The notes under the pieces are model-generated. The model saw only the letters and a program-made list of their open reading frames with translations, searched no databases and was not told where the DNA came from. From Apostichopus japonicus (taxonomy: Eukaryota > Echinodermata > Holothuroidea > Aspidochirotida > Stichopodidae), in NCBI RefSeq assembly GCF_037975245.1, contig NC_092561.1:13141001-13205000 (forward strand): a stretch of DNA of 64,000 nt, given 5' to 3'. A program made the position numbers and the translations under genes. Each line of letters opens with the position of its first letter. Within the stretch, counting starts at the first letter, position 1. Below are positions 46,680 to 59,400 of this stretch, piece by piece.

Positions 46680-47881
46680 AGCAAAGAGCAGACATCACAT
46701 AATATCAGTGAGCATGAAAATGCATGTTCAAAAATGAACAGCCTCAAAACTCTCTATGTGTGTAGTCAAAGGCGTAGGAGCCCAATTGGATTTGGGGGCT
46801 GTAACGACTTTCCCGAAAAATATAACCAACATTTTTCGGGGGCGAAGCGCGCGTTCAACATGTTAATGGCAATATCATATAAGCAAGCATAGGTCATTAC
46901 ATCGCATGGCATCGTGTACCGTACGGTCCGTGAAAGTTGCGCAGTCATCCACAGGATGCTAATGTAAACAACGAAATGTCTTATGTAGATGGAGAAAAAG
47001 CATACAGGTCCAATTATGTCAAAACTCTCTTTTACAGTAGTAATGGCGAATTAGTCTGCCAAGCTTAGAACTTTATTTTAATTACCAAGGAGATCATTTT
47101 TAAACTATTCATTTATTCTCAGCATATTGCCCGAATTTTCAGGGTAACAAGTTTGGTTGGGGGGGGGGGGGGGGCTGCAGCCCCCGCCTCCTACTCCTAT
47201 GTGTGTAGTGTTCGGGTTCGAAATATCTCTGATATCGGAAATATCTGGTATTTTTCATTTCCTTCAACCAAGTTTTATAATTGCCGTTATAAGAGGTTGT
47301 AATATTTGTACACCAATAAATTAACTGTGTCTGAATTTTCGAAAACTTCCTGACCAACATTCTTCATCATACTTCCCTTTACTCGTAGCAATTTTGACCT
47401 GTCTGTTAGGGGTTGAAGGAGGTTTTTCTATATTGGTTGTCCATAGATTGAATTTTGTGCAACACTATGTATATGTTTTGAAGTGATTTTCTTCACGAGA
47501 AATGTGAATTTTCAAATTCTGAACAAATAATGGGCTTCAAACTTTGAAAAGTGGGACTTTCGGATATTGTGGGCCGTGATGTAGAATCACCTACAAAAGC
47601 AATGATCCACAGGACATGCAATGAGGTCGAACATGATGTGTGACTGGTTACAATCTTCAAAAAGGTTATGGATGAAAAAAAAAACTATTGGGAAATACTT
47701 GGTTCTCAGGCAAAAGTGTACATCTGGTTGGTCATTTTCAAGCCCGAGAAGTGCCATTTCCGGTGATCTAGGGGGTATCAAAACCTGAAATTTTCTTGTA
47801 CGCTCCGCGCCAACCAAAGGTGGCGCTCCGCTTAGATAGTCATTCGCACCCCCGGGTTAGAAAATCCTGAATACGCCCCTG
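46680..47881 (-). mobile_element. CAG-ended dispersed repeat, minus-strand copy
   Basis: Read on the minus strand it begins CAGGGGCGTATTCAGGATTT at 47881 and follows the copy at 17931-18975 in the same order. It includes the module near 47795-47845, the poly-G/ctgcagccccc hairpin near 47158-47185 and the right part ending near 46680. The two copies differ by substitutions and small indels. Confidence 0.75.
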
Positions 47882-48393
47882 ATATATATATATATATATA
47901 CCCCCCACTTTCTTAAGTCTTTCTAAGCCGCTGCTCTGTTCTCCGCCCCCATTCAACTACCCCCCCACCCTCGAGTATGTGAAAGGTACAAAATATTAAC
48001 AACGGCTGATATACAGTATAGACAGTTTACTTCATCACTTCAAGAAACCTTCCAAAAGTCGTCTTGACTTTAACATTGTAGATTTCTTACAGAGTGTCCA
48101 TTTCGACATATTGGTCAATGCGGAATTGACCTATTAAGCTTTGCTCGTTTATCCTATAAAAGTAACATTTACATATCATTTTTGTTCTTTTCACTTTGAC
48201 GTAAAGATTGTTAGTACATAAATCAACGTTCCGATTCATATACAAGTATCCATGCAGTGGACTCCTCCACCCGAAACAACCAGATTATACTAGAATAGTA
48301 GTTTTGCCATAGATATTTGTTTTATTGCTCTGAGGTAGAAGAGAATCATTAGTAGGCTTTTATTGTATCATGGTTTACAATTATATAAAACAG
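47882..48393. other. Region upstream of BHMT-like gene 1
   Basis: A (TA)n tract (47882-47900) then AT-rich sequence. The expected short first exon carrying the start codon must end in phase 1; I could not identify it here, so it may lie further left within or beyond the repeats. Confidence 0.4.
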
Positions 48394-51300
48394 GTTTATT
48401 GGAACGACTTCATTCTGGAGAGAAGGTCGTGGTAGCTGAAGGATATCTTTTCAACTTTGAGAGGCGAGGTTTCCTCCAAGCTGGACCATTTGTACCTACG
48501 GTTGTACTGGATCATCCAGAACTCGTCAGGCAACTGCATGAAGAGTTTGTGAGAGCCGGAAGTGACGTAGTACAGGCGCTAACGGTAAAGAACATGTTTA
48601 CATAAGATTATATTAATAAACAAAACTTTTAGATTATGTCGTCTTCTATTAATATGTGTAACCTTTCTTAACAAACATGAAGTCTAGCTGGTCACCTGAC
48701 ATTAGAAGGAGTGTCATATTTTCTCAAACGTGTTCAATGTCTCCAAAGGGCTTCTCTTCACAGAACTGCTGATTAGTGACAGTCAAATTTGAATGTTCGT
48801 GAGTATTTGAAAGATCGTTAGGTTATACTGAGGTTAGAGGATAGACACCGCAACCTTCGTCAACCAGCAAATCATTCATAATTCAGACGTCTATGATGCG
48901 CATAGTGTGCTATAAGTCCTGAAATCGACATTAAATTGAAAAAGGCCTATTTATGTTTCTAATTGACAAATGTCGAAATAAATTAACATAGGTTCCTCGT
49001 GCTCTCATTGGACGACCAGTGTCACATGTCGTTATCTAGCGCTCGGATTGGCGGAAATCGATTTATGTCAAATAAATTGACATAGGTATGTTTCTCGTAC
49101 TCTTAGTGGACGATCATTGTAACGTATATCATTTAGTACTCTGATTAGAAGAAATCGATATTTGTGAAAGAAATCGACATATGTCGAATGAAATTGTCAT
49201 ATGTCGTTTTTCGTGCTGTGATTAAATAATATATACATATTCATTGGCCCCAGAATTCAAGCAGTTAAAATTAGAATAGCTAAACGTTATGTTCTGTTCA
49301 TCAAGTTATGCATAAATGCCAAAATTGGAAACCATGACAATGGAATAACCAGGAAAAAATACCAGAAGTATGTTGATATGCATTTTAATAGGTTGTGTAA
49401 GTATCACTATCTTTTCAAGCCTATAGGAGGACCTATCCGGACAGCTTTGTTTTTCGTTAATGCCAACGCCATTATAGTCTCATAACTAGCGGTGTATAGT
49501 CATTCACATATGTCAATTTCTTCCAATTAGAGCACTAGAAAATAACACGTGTCAATAATGTTCCAATGAGAGAACGAAAAACCGACATATATCAAGTTAA
49601 TTAGACATATGCAAATTTAATTAGACATATGTCGATTTCGTCCTATCAGAGCGCTAGAAAACGGCATGTGACACTGGTCGTCCAATGAGAGCACAAGAAA
49701 CCGACATATGTCAAGTTAATTTGACATATGACGATTTCTTCCAATCAGAGCATTAGAAAACGATGTGACACTGGTCGTCCAATGATAGCACGAGAAACGT
49801 ACATATGTTTATTTAATTCGACATATGTCGATTTCAGGACTTATGACACACTAGGCACACCAGATGTCAGGTAAATATATGCACTACTATCCATGTTGGC
49901 TCATGTATAGTAGGTCAAAGGTCGTGTGAACTTGGAGAATTCGTTTTTCTAAGAATACGTCTCTCCATTCCGCATTGCTTCCCTTTTTGGTTTTCTCCCC
50001 AGTATTACGCAAATCGTGAGAAATTGTCATTAATCGATCGCGAAACTGACCTTGAAAAACTGAACAGGGATGCTCTCCGTATTGCAAAAGGTGTGGCAGT
50101 TAAAACCAACACCCTCCTTGCTGGTAATATATGCAACACCAACATTTTTGACGTCGAAGATCCTGTCAACAGAGAAAAAGTGAAGAAAATGTTCAAGGTT
50201 TGGCAATCCTCCTCACTTTAATTTTTTAAGTTGGTCAATTTGCCTAACAATAAATTACCTTCAGTTTGTTATAAAAGAAACACATTCGTTAATTTGCGTG
50301 GGCTTGACTGCATTTCTGGCTGACTGGCGGCTGATGGACGGGTGAGTCAGATGGATATATGGCTGGCTGACCGATCGGGTGGTTACCTGGTGGGTGGGAG
50401 GAATGGTTGTCTTGTACTCGGGTTATCGACGGGTTATGAAAGTACGAACGGACCGTGAGTAAATGCCTGCACGCATATATACATTTTTATATTAATAGGA
50501 ACAGATTGACATAATCGTCGAGGAAGGGGCCGATTTCATCATTGCAGAGACTTTCGCTATCTTCGCTGAGGCTATGATAGCCGTGGAGGCTATCAAGGAA
50601 TACGGCAAAGGTAAATAGAAATATCCACTTAGTCCGCAGTAGCTTGACAAAACATAGCAACAGAAACATGTCTTTGGGATGCCGATATATCACCATCAAA
50701 TCTTAAGTCAGTTATGGAGCGTCGTTAAACAACTATTAGTAGATATATATTTAATTAGGGGTTTATCGTAGTGTAATTTAATACACCATTATGCATTCTA
50801 ACATAATCACGAACTGTTCCCTCACTCTACAATCGTTATTGGTACTATTGTATAATAAATAGCCACACAATCATGAATGACGATGTATTTTTTCACAAAC
50901 ATTTTGGCCCTTTTCGCAGAAATCGAACGAATAAAACATTCACACCAAAAACAAAGGGATTCCGTTCTTTATTATTGCTTTTGGTCTACATGAATGCATG
51001 CGTCCGATTAATGTTCTTAGTTAGAATTTCTCGCTTAAATGCGCTTACCTTTTAAGTTTAAATGAATTTTCGTTTTATGTGTCCACGATTGGTAAGTCCT
51101 AGTCATAAACCATTAGTTCCTTATACCAATGACTTTAATATCTTCCATATATTTCCTTGTATAAAGGAATAACCTCTGTGGTTACTTTGGCACCAGAGTT
51201 GCATAATACCGAGCAGGGCCAACTATTGACAGTCGATAACGTTGAAATAACCGAGGCTATCAAGAAACTCGAGTCTGCCGGAGCCGACGTTGTCGGTCTG

Positions 51301-52464
51301 AATTGCTCCAGTGGCCCCGATACAATGTTATCGTACATGGAACTTATCAAGAAGGCTGGAGTCAAGGTAACTATATACACCTAGCCTAGAACGGGTTGAT
51401 TAAAGGTGAATCTTCACTTCGAACGGGCGATGGGCACTACGAAAGCAAACTGGAAAACTAAAAACATCCAGGAAATGTTCATCTCATCGCACAACGGATA
51501 TTAAGCGAAATGACGGCAAACGATATTTTCATACTTTGCCCATTGTGTACTTATGAAGTTCTTTTCTCTTCTAGGCTCCACTTGCATGTGTCCCTGTGCC
51601 TTACCGCACCACGCCAAAGGAGCATACGTTCATGCTATTAACGGATCCTGTAACAGGTAAGATATCCGTGGATGAGGTCCACTCTTTAGGGAAACCAATA
51701 CTTCACCTTTACCCCAAAGTTAAAGGAGGTGTGTCTTGCATGAACGACTTCCACAACATAAAACCTCTTTATACTGTTTGACTTTGCGTCATATGCAAGG
51801 ACATTTTACTTTATCATGTTCATTATTTAGTGCATGTATTACCATTGCTTTGTTCATTGTCTTCGAAATCAGGTGGGATCTTCTAATGTTTTTGATAAAA
51901 CATTCACGTTTTGTAACATTTTAAAATATCTTGATTTTATTTCAGTTTTTATGACCTGTTTCATCAAATTTGTATGGGCAGAAACACAATATATCAAACG
52001 GTTTTTCTTCGTTATGGCACAATGTCGTCTCATAACTGAACAAATTTGTATTTCCTGACAAGACTCAAATTAACAAAAAGCTTGAACAAAATAAATTAAA
52101 CCATCTTTAATTGCACTTTATATCGCTCAGTTCCGCGATTGTGTTATTTATCTTATTTTTAACAATCCCCTCAGGTGAGTTTGTATTTCCTACCAACCTC
52201 GACTGTGCATTGTGTACGAGAGACGATATCTACAAGTTCGGTCGCCGGTGTGATGAACTCGGTATATCGTACATAGGACTCTGCTGTGGTAACGCCGCCG
52301 CTTATACCCGCACTCTCTGTGAAAGCATCGGTAGGAAGCCGCCTGCTTCGAAATATTCACCAAACATGGAAGTGCATTGCCTATTTGGAAAAGACGAGAG
52401 AGTACTCAAAAATCATTCCAAGCAAACTTTGGAGAATATTGTTACAAGAAAGGGCAAAATGTAG
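48394..52464 (+). CDS. Betaine-homocysteine S-methyltransferase-like protein, copy 1 (start exon not found)
   Basis: Six exons with GT/AG borders: 48394-48584, 50003-50197, 50499-50610, 51167-51366, 51575-51656 and 52175-52464 (TAG stop). Phases join without error to give 356 residues after an unidentified start exon. This is a homocysteine S-methyltransferase domain, a zinc-dependent barrel that moves a methyl group onto homocysteine to make methionine, normally in the cytosol. The zinc ligands of human BHMT (Cys217, Cys299, Cys300) are kept in GLNC and GLCCG, and Glu159 is kept in IAET. Compared with human, Asp26 aligns with Ala (VVVAEGY), Trp44 with Phe (AGPF) and Tyr160 with Thr (AETF); Tyr77 is kept. 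The protein ends soon after the ENI helix, so the C-terminal arm used for tetramer contacts in vertebrate BHMT is missing. Methyl donor and activity are therefore uncertain. It is convergent with a paralogue at 56411-62731. Confidence 0.92.
48903..49853. mobile_element. Fold-back element in intron of BHMT-like copy 1
   Basis: The left end TAGTGTGCTATAAGTCCTGA and on into AATCGACAT matches the inverted right end TAGTGTGTCATAAGTCCTGA and on into AATCGACAT. Both arms consist of diverged ~100-bp units with GACATATGTCGATTTC, CCAATGAGAGC and CGAGAAAC-type motifs in opposite orientation, around a unique centre (about 49225-49490). No open frame and no exact target duplication. It lies wholly between exons ending 48584 and starting 50003. 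Confidence 0.8.
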
Positions 52465-53399
52465 TTATATCTATATAATTGATTGGGATTGATTAACCTT
52501 ACTGGCGAAAAAACGTCATTTTCGAGGAAAAGTCTACATATTCTTCATTTTGTGATGGTCAAATATTGAAACCCAATCTATATATGACTTATTTCATTTG
52601 GATTATTATTTATCATATCAACTATAATCATAGTCTGCTTCATTCTTTATGGTTACTTTAGTGTGTTGTGTTGCAAAGTGTTCTCTAAGATTCAAATCAA
52701 GACATCGCAACTTTAATTAAAACAAATTCCAACACCAGTTCTGCTTGCAAATTCGCTTTTAAAATTTCAGTGTTGAAATCATAAACGTGTTATCCTTTTC
52801 ATTTTCATTTTTTTTTCTTTTTGAGATACTTGACTGGAGACGATTTTATGTTTGATAACCTTCATAATCCAGCCACTTTGCTCGATTAGCCTCGATTGTT
52901 TTAATGGTAACATCATATAAGAGAGATATGGAAACGTAATCTTCCCCGTCTTATGGGTTTATAGGCTATAGTGATTCATTTTAGTGTCCACTTGAACAAA
53001 ACAAAACACTCAGAATGAGACATTATCTCTACAAGAAGAATGAAGAACTGAAGAAGCAAGCTTCCTTCTGCAGAGGGGAAAGCAAATGAAGGAGAAGCGC
53101 AACATACAATGAAAAACAAGGAAAGGAAAAACAGAGCAATGAGATGAAATGTTATCATTTTGCTTACGAGTTTACGTCATTGATGTAGTATACAGTACAG
53201 GTGAGCTGAGAGGTCATACATTTCAATTAGTCAATATTTTCATTAAAGATTCGATTTCTTTAATTAGTAACTGTGCCCTTTGTTCCTTTTTTGTTGTTGT
53301 AAATATACCAGTAGACCACTGATTAGAATTTCGATCCTGAAACTGAACCCCATCGGGTATGAATTACAAGCACAAGACCAGCACAATATTACCCTGAGT
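52465..53399. other. 3' flank of BHMT-like copy 1
   Basis: AT-rich, presumably 3' UTR then intergenic. No further exon recognised. Confidence 0.5.
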
Positions 53400-53978
53400 C
53401 AGTGGCGGACTGGTCACACGGGCATTTGGGCAATGCCCGGTGGGCCGGTGGGCAGGTGAGCCGTAGTTAATAGAATACAGACGGGCTGTGTAGAAGCATA
53501 TTTTTAACTGTGGGAATCAGCTCATGAAATCACCATGTTAATTAGTCTGTTAGTTCGTAACAAAAGAACGTGCTATTGGCAACCCGTCCATGCTAATGGA
53601 TTTTTTCCCCCATTTTTTCAAGCATGTTGTCACAAAATGCTTGAAAGACTAAATAAAATCCAGTCTTAAACATATATTTTTGTCTTTATTTGTTTACGCT
53701 TTTAACGTTTCTCAGATTAATCAAGTGTTGCTTCTGGAAAATTATTTTGGGGTCTTTTTTAACGGTTTATTGTAACCTACAAAATTGAGAAATATAGCAC
53801 CATTTTGCATCTAGGCATTCCTTAACTTCAAAAGAATCTCAATGGGGAGGGGGACACCCCTCCCCTTATACCCCTCCCCAGGACGACGATCACTATGTTA
53901 GTAACATATATCAAAGAATAATGGCCCGGTCTTAGGTGAAAAATGCCCGGGCCGGTTTTGAGACCCAGTCCACCCTTG
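53400..53978. mobile_element. hAT-type MITE with perfect 8-bp target duplication
   Basis: CCCTGAGT lies directly before (53392-53399) and after (53979-53986). The left end CAGTGGCGGACTGG and the inverted right end CAAGGGTGGACTGG match at 11 of 14. Just inside, GGGCAATGCCCGGTGGGCC on the left mirrors AAATGCCCGGGCCGG on the right. At 579 bp with no coding, it is a non-autonomous element. Confidence 0.88.
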
Positions 53979-53986
53979 CCCTGAGT

Positions 53987-56410
53987 AGCACGATTTCCAT
54001 GTTCCATAGACATGATAACATCATGTCAATGTTAACTGGGTGTTCATGTTGTTTCCCTGCACGTGATGAGAGACCACCGGGAAGTGCGTTTCACTGTTTA
54101 TGTTCTAACGCAGTGAAGAGAAATAATATCAACACTCATCACACAGTTCAGCCAAATGTATGCAGTATCTTTCATTCGCTATGCAGTTAGAGTGTATCAA
54201 GTGTAGCCGGCCAAAAACTCAGTGACGTAAATATACTTTTAGATTTGGGGAAATTACAAGTGGCACCTTCCCATGAGGGTAAGGCCGGTTTACTATGAGA
54301 TCGTGGGGACAACTTTAAAAGGCAGAACGCTCACATACAAAAAAAAATGAAGGCAAAGTGGTGTGTTTACTATTCACATGGACGTTGTATTAATATCAAT
54401 GGGAATTACTTAAACTATATGTGAATTTATATAAATGGGTGTAACTTACATATCTCGGAGCTCTTACTTCTCATAACGACTCCACTGAACTTATTGGAAA
54501 CAAATAATTATCAGTCCCAACAAAATAATAACAAATTCGCGGCGCGGGTCGACCAAATACAATTTGAAAACGAAATTGTCTCCTTGGGAAACTTTTAGGG
54601 TGGTTCACTTAGTTGGGGACGTCTCTTAGGTATGCTGGCTCTCTGGGTAGCTCGCGACTCGGGGAAATAACCTCTTGGGGCGTGTCGGTCTCTTGGAGGG
54701 TTGTTCATCACTGGGGTTGGGTCACCGCAGGGGTTCACTTCCGGATCCAATCAAGGACGTAGAATTAAAACGGGGATTTATAGTTCCATCACAACAGAAA
54801 ACTAGCACAACAAAATAGGGTTGCCAGATATTAGTACAGGATGAAATATAGGTCTGCCTCCATGGGTACAGCTTCGGGTGATAAACTTATATTAAATATG
54901 AAATCTCCATGTAAAACAGTTCCAGGTGTTTACTAAATAAAATATCCATATGTAAAACAAGCTCCGGGTAATCACTAAACTTCTATAAAAACTCCATGGG
55001 TTAATAGCTTCAAGTGTCCACTTAACTTCTAATTAATTTAATACTGGTCCTCTATACTCTTATAGTGGTGAAGTTAGCCTAAGAAAATAATTATGATCTC
55101 GTACCCAACCATCTCAAACCTAATCCTTCCTCTCTTCTCCTCTAACTATTACAAACTCGGCTTCAGTATCGTTTCTTAACTTTGTCCCCCTACCATCATA
55201 CCCTATTCATTCCATCCCATAATTCCTAAAATACATCCCATAATAATAAGAATACATCCCATAATAGTAAGAATACATCCCATAATAATAGTACAAGGTA
55301 ACTCACACATGACCACCTTAAACCAATCAAACACAAATTGGGCCAATGAATATTCATAATTTAACCTTTGTCTCAACTCCCCCCCCCCCCTCTTACTCTA
55401 GACCAGCTTGCCCTCCACCTCCTGGTATCTGGGGTCCAGTGACCAACCAGCTGTTATTTAATACTTAATAAATAATTTACCAGACACATTACTTAACTTA
55501 TAAATGGGTTTCGGTGTCCTCAGGTACATTTAAAATAATCATCTATCACCAAGAACACTCCAATGTAACCAAAAAAGTTATGAAACTGTCTAATTATGCC
55601 CACAGTTCTGAAAAGGGATAGATTCTTGGAGCCAGTCATGTATTCCTAGAAAATGGGACCACACAAAACAATAACTTAGTTTAAGAAAAAGACAAGTCAC
55701 ACAGGACCACTTGACCACTAACTGTTGCCATGTAGTAGTTAGCAATAAAAGTGAAAATTAAGGAAATTATTGAAAATTAAGAAACTCCTCAATCTACCAA
55801 GTAAAGATTATTCATTGTCAAATGAATAAAAAAAAAAAATAAGAAAATGAAAGGAAATTGATACCAAACAAAACATAAACCAGGTTATGCTCTGGTTACA
55901 AAAGCATTTTCCACGTTTAAATAACGTTTATTGGGAGATAAAACTGGTGGCACGTCATAAGAATTATAATTTAGGATAGTTTTAATATGAATAGTTTTAA
56001 TATGAAATTAATATATAGTCTGGAAACGGTATATACGGCCTCGAGAAGTTCAGTAATAAAAAAACCGGCACATTTTGTGTTTCTACGTGATTCTGAGAGT
56101 AGATAGATTCCAAAAAAAAAGATATGACTTATCGTTCCCCTTTTCTCTCCCAACCGTAACAATATTAATTTATATTTATTTTCCCTTTCTTTTATATACT
56201 GTCGAGTTTTATCTCGACGTTTCAAACTTTACTTAATTAAGAATTGTGTTTTTTACGTTTCGAGTTAACCTGGCATTGTAACATGAGCATTGAAGGCAGT
56301 ATACCATCAATGTCGATTCCCGAAAGATTAATTTGACAGTGCATGACGATGACGACAATATGAAATGATGATAAAGGAAGGCTTTCGGTGCTGTTCAGTT
56401 ATTGCTAGCT
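53987..56410. other. Intergenic between the convergent BHMT-like genes
   Basis: AT-rich. Contains a poly-C run (about 55379-55390) and a short tandem array (55212-55290). No gene recognised. Confidence 0.5.
55212..55290 (+). repeat. ~22-bp tandem repeat
   Basis: About 3.5 copies of ATACATCCCATAATAATAAG with single-base changes. Confidence 0.9.
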
Positions 56411-59400
56411 TCATTTCCATTCAACGAAGACTTGCAGTGTCTCTTTAGTGTGATGCTTGTAAACTTTCTCATCTTTCCCAAAGAAACAGTGAAGTTCCAT
56501 CTTTGGTGAAAATTGAGATGCAGGAGAGGTTCTTCCGATGCTCTCACAAAGGGTCCGAGTGTATGATGCTGCATTACCACAACACAGACCCAAGTACGAT
56601 ATTCCGAGCTCTTGACACCGTTTACCGAACTTGAATATATCGTCTCTTGAACACAGGGCACAATCGAGGTTCATAGGGAACACGTTGTCCCCTGTATAAA
56701 TAGAAATGATACAAGGGGTGAATCCAAGGGATATTTTAAGTAGTAAAAACAAAGCTATAGCTTGAATAACAATAAAGAACTGTAATAAACGGTGAATAAT
56801 CACGTAGACTATAGTTGATCTCATGAAGAGTCGAAAAACCGTGTGGAGAATAGTCCAAATGGCAGGACAGTTGACTGACTATTATTTACAAGGCATTCCA
56901 AACTGGAAAAGGAAATGCCCCATGTAGATTTTACCAAAATACCGTACAATCATATACAAGCAAATTAATGTTAGTGGTTTTCTAGTCTCTAATCTGGTCA
57001 CTGTATCCTAACTTCATTTTACATTTGATCTCGATACCCCACTACCAAAGAGACGATCGTTAAGCAGTTGTTCGCAAGATTAGGTCACAGTTCACGAGGA
57101 ATAATAATAATAATAATTATGTTCGATTTATATAGCGCTTTATACCAGCGATAGGTCTCAAAGCGCTTTACAGACGTTATATTACCCCTGGTCAATGATA
57201 ACCTGTCCCAGAGACAATCCCTCCAGTCGGCAGCAGTTATATACTGCGCCCAATGACAAGTTACCTCACAGGTACCCATTTAACCCCTGGGTGGAGAGAG
57301 GCAAGTGAGATAAAGCATCTTGCCCAAGGACACAACGTAATGAACTAGGCAGGAATCGAACCAGCAATCCTTGGATCACGATCACGAGTCCGACGCCGTA
57401 GCCAATTGGCCACCACGCTCTCAAAGAGAAAATTATAAGGAAATTATAATCTGAAGAATATTTCACATTTCTTTCTGTTATTTTACATTGATTTCTATGT
57501 AACCATATTCTTTGAAGCTGGTCATCACTTATCCACTTTCAAGCCCATTCTCGTTTAAACCATATCTTCCTCCCAGTGCCCTCCTCCACACTATCCGCAC
57601 CCTAATCATTCATCAACCCTGGAACTGATTGTAACACTGACTGTCTTACCCGTATTGGGATCGGTGAGCTTCATGAACGTAGGCTCCTTCTCAATAGTAC
57701 GATAGGGAACAGGAACACAGGCAAGAGGAATCTAATGCAAGAAAAGTAAAGAAAAGATGAAACGAGAAGTTTCTTCATTTCATTGTGACTATACTTACAG
57801 TATTACGATATTGATTCAAACCTATACGAAGTCAACTGTGACGTCTATGTTGCTAAGCCAAGTGACTGAAATAGTTAAAACAATATCAATATATGCCTGA
57901 CCAGAACGAAACTTAGCCTCTTTCTTGTTTAGTACGAGGGCGATAAAGTTTGACTCGTGTTAGGGGAGTTTGTGCTTACTTATGTGTGACTTCACTTTTA
58001 CTGTAATGTTGAATCTACTACGTTTTTGTCGAAATTTTAGCAAACCCTCGTTGACGTAGATGATAAACACTCCAAAATCAGAAAATTGTAAGTGAAAGGG
58101 ATATTCCGGTGGCACGCATTACCCACCACCTTGTTTTTTTTTTTTTTTTGGGGGGGGGGGGGAAGCCATCAAATATCTTATCCCTAACTCAAGATATGGT
58201 TGATTGAGTGGAACTTATTTTGACAGGCTAAACCCTCGATTCTTCCTTGGAATAGATCACAGTAGTGGGTATGTGATGTCATGACAGCAATTGTTCTTCA
58301 GAAATTTGCCATGCCAACATTTATCATTCTGTTGTTGCCAAATTCATTCACAAATACCACCAAACTTGAAAACATCATATCGTCGGCATACAAAATGTTA
58401 TACGATGCTGTTGGACTTAAAGAAGCAGAACATTTCCAAACGTCGTTTGTGCTCTTACTATTATGACGTTACCGTTTAGCCTATACATAAACAACATACC
58501 TTAACGCCAGACTGTCTAATAAGTTCCATGTAGCCTAAGATTGTCTCGGGTCCATTGGCACAGTTCAGCCCCACTACATCAGCCCCGGCAGCCTCCAGTT
58601 TCTTCATCGCCTCGCATATTTCAACGTTATCTACCGTCAGGTTTTTCCCATTCTCGCCATCATGAAGATGTGCTGCCATGGTAACCACAGATGGTATTCC
58701 TGTAGAATTGCGAGAGTAGTTAAAACTTAAAAAGGGTCTGGAAATAATGAAGTTCAGATAATGTTGTTCAAGGAGAAATTGCGATAAAATCGTGGAAAGA
58801 TAAAAAGACAAAACATATTTCATATTTATATTAATCGGCCAGTATGACATACCTGAGAACACTTGTTTTTTTTTTGTTAAACTATATATAACGGTTTTGT
58901 TTTTAACAGTCTGTTATACATTTGTATGCTGCTCACCTTTTCCGAACTCTTTAATCGCCTCCAGTGCTATCATTGCCTCTTCAAATAGGACAAAGGTTTC
59001 AGCGATCACAAAGTCAACCCCTTCATCGACGGCTAGCTCAATTTGTCCTAAAATATATAACAAACATATGTGTTCATCTTGTGATGTTTTTGTTTTGTTT
59101 ATAATGTTTGTTTTCTGAGGGGTTTTATTGCAATCTTAGATTTCATTCCCACAACAGCTTCATTCAGATAAATAAACGTGTATGAAACGCAGCCTGAAAA
59201 TAACACCATTGCGCGTGTTAGTATTAAAGGATGACATATCGTAGTCAAAGAATGGAGAAAACTTTGAAGTTGGTAAAGTTTATATACAACTATTCACCTT
59301 TAACACAGTGATGCATGCCTGGAATGCTCATTAAAAGGTTAATTGATGTTGACGTCGGCTTCTCGGCGCAGCACTAAATATTGATGTTAGTCTATACCGT

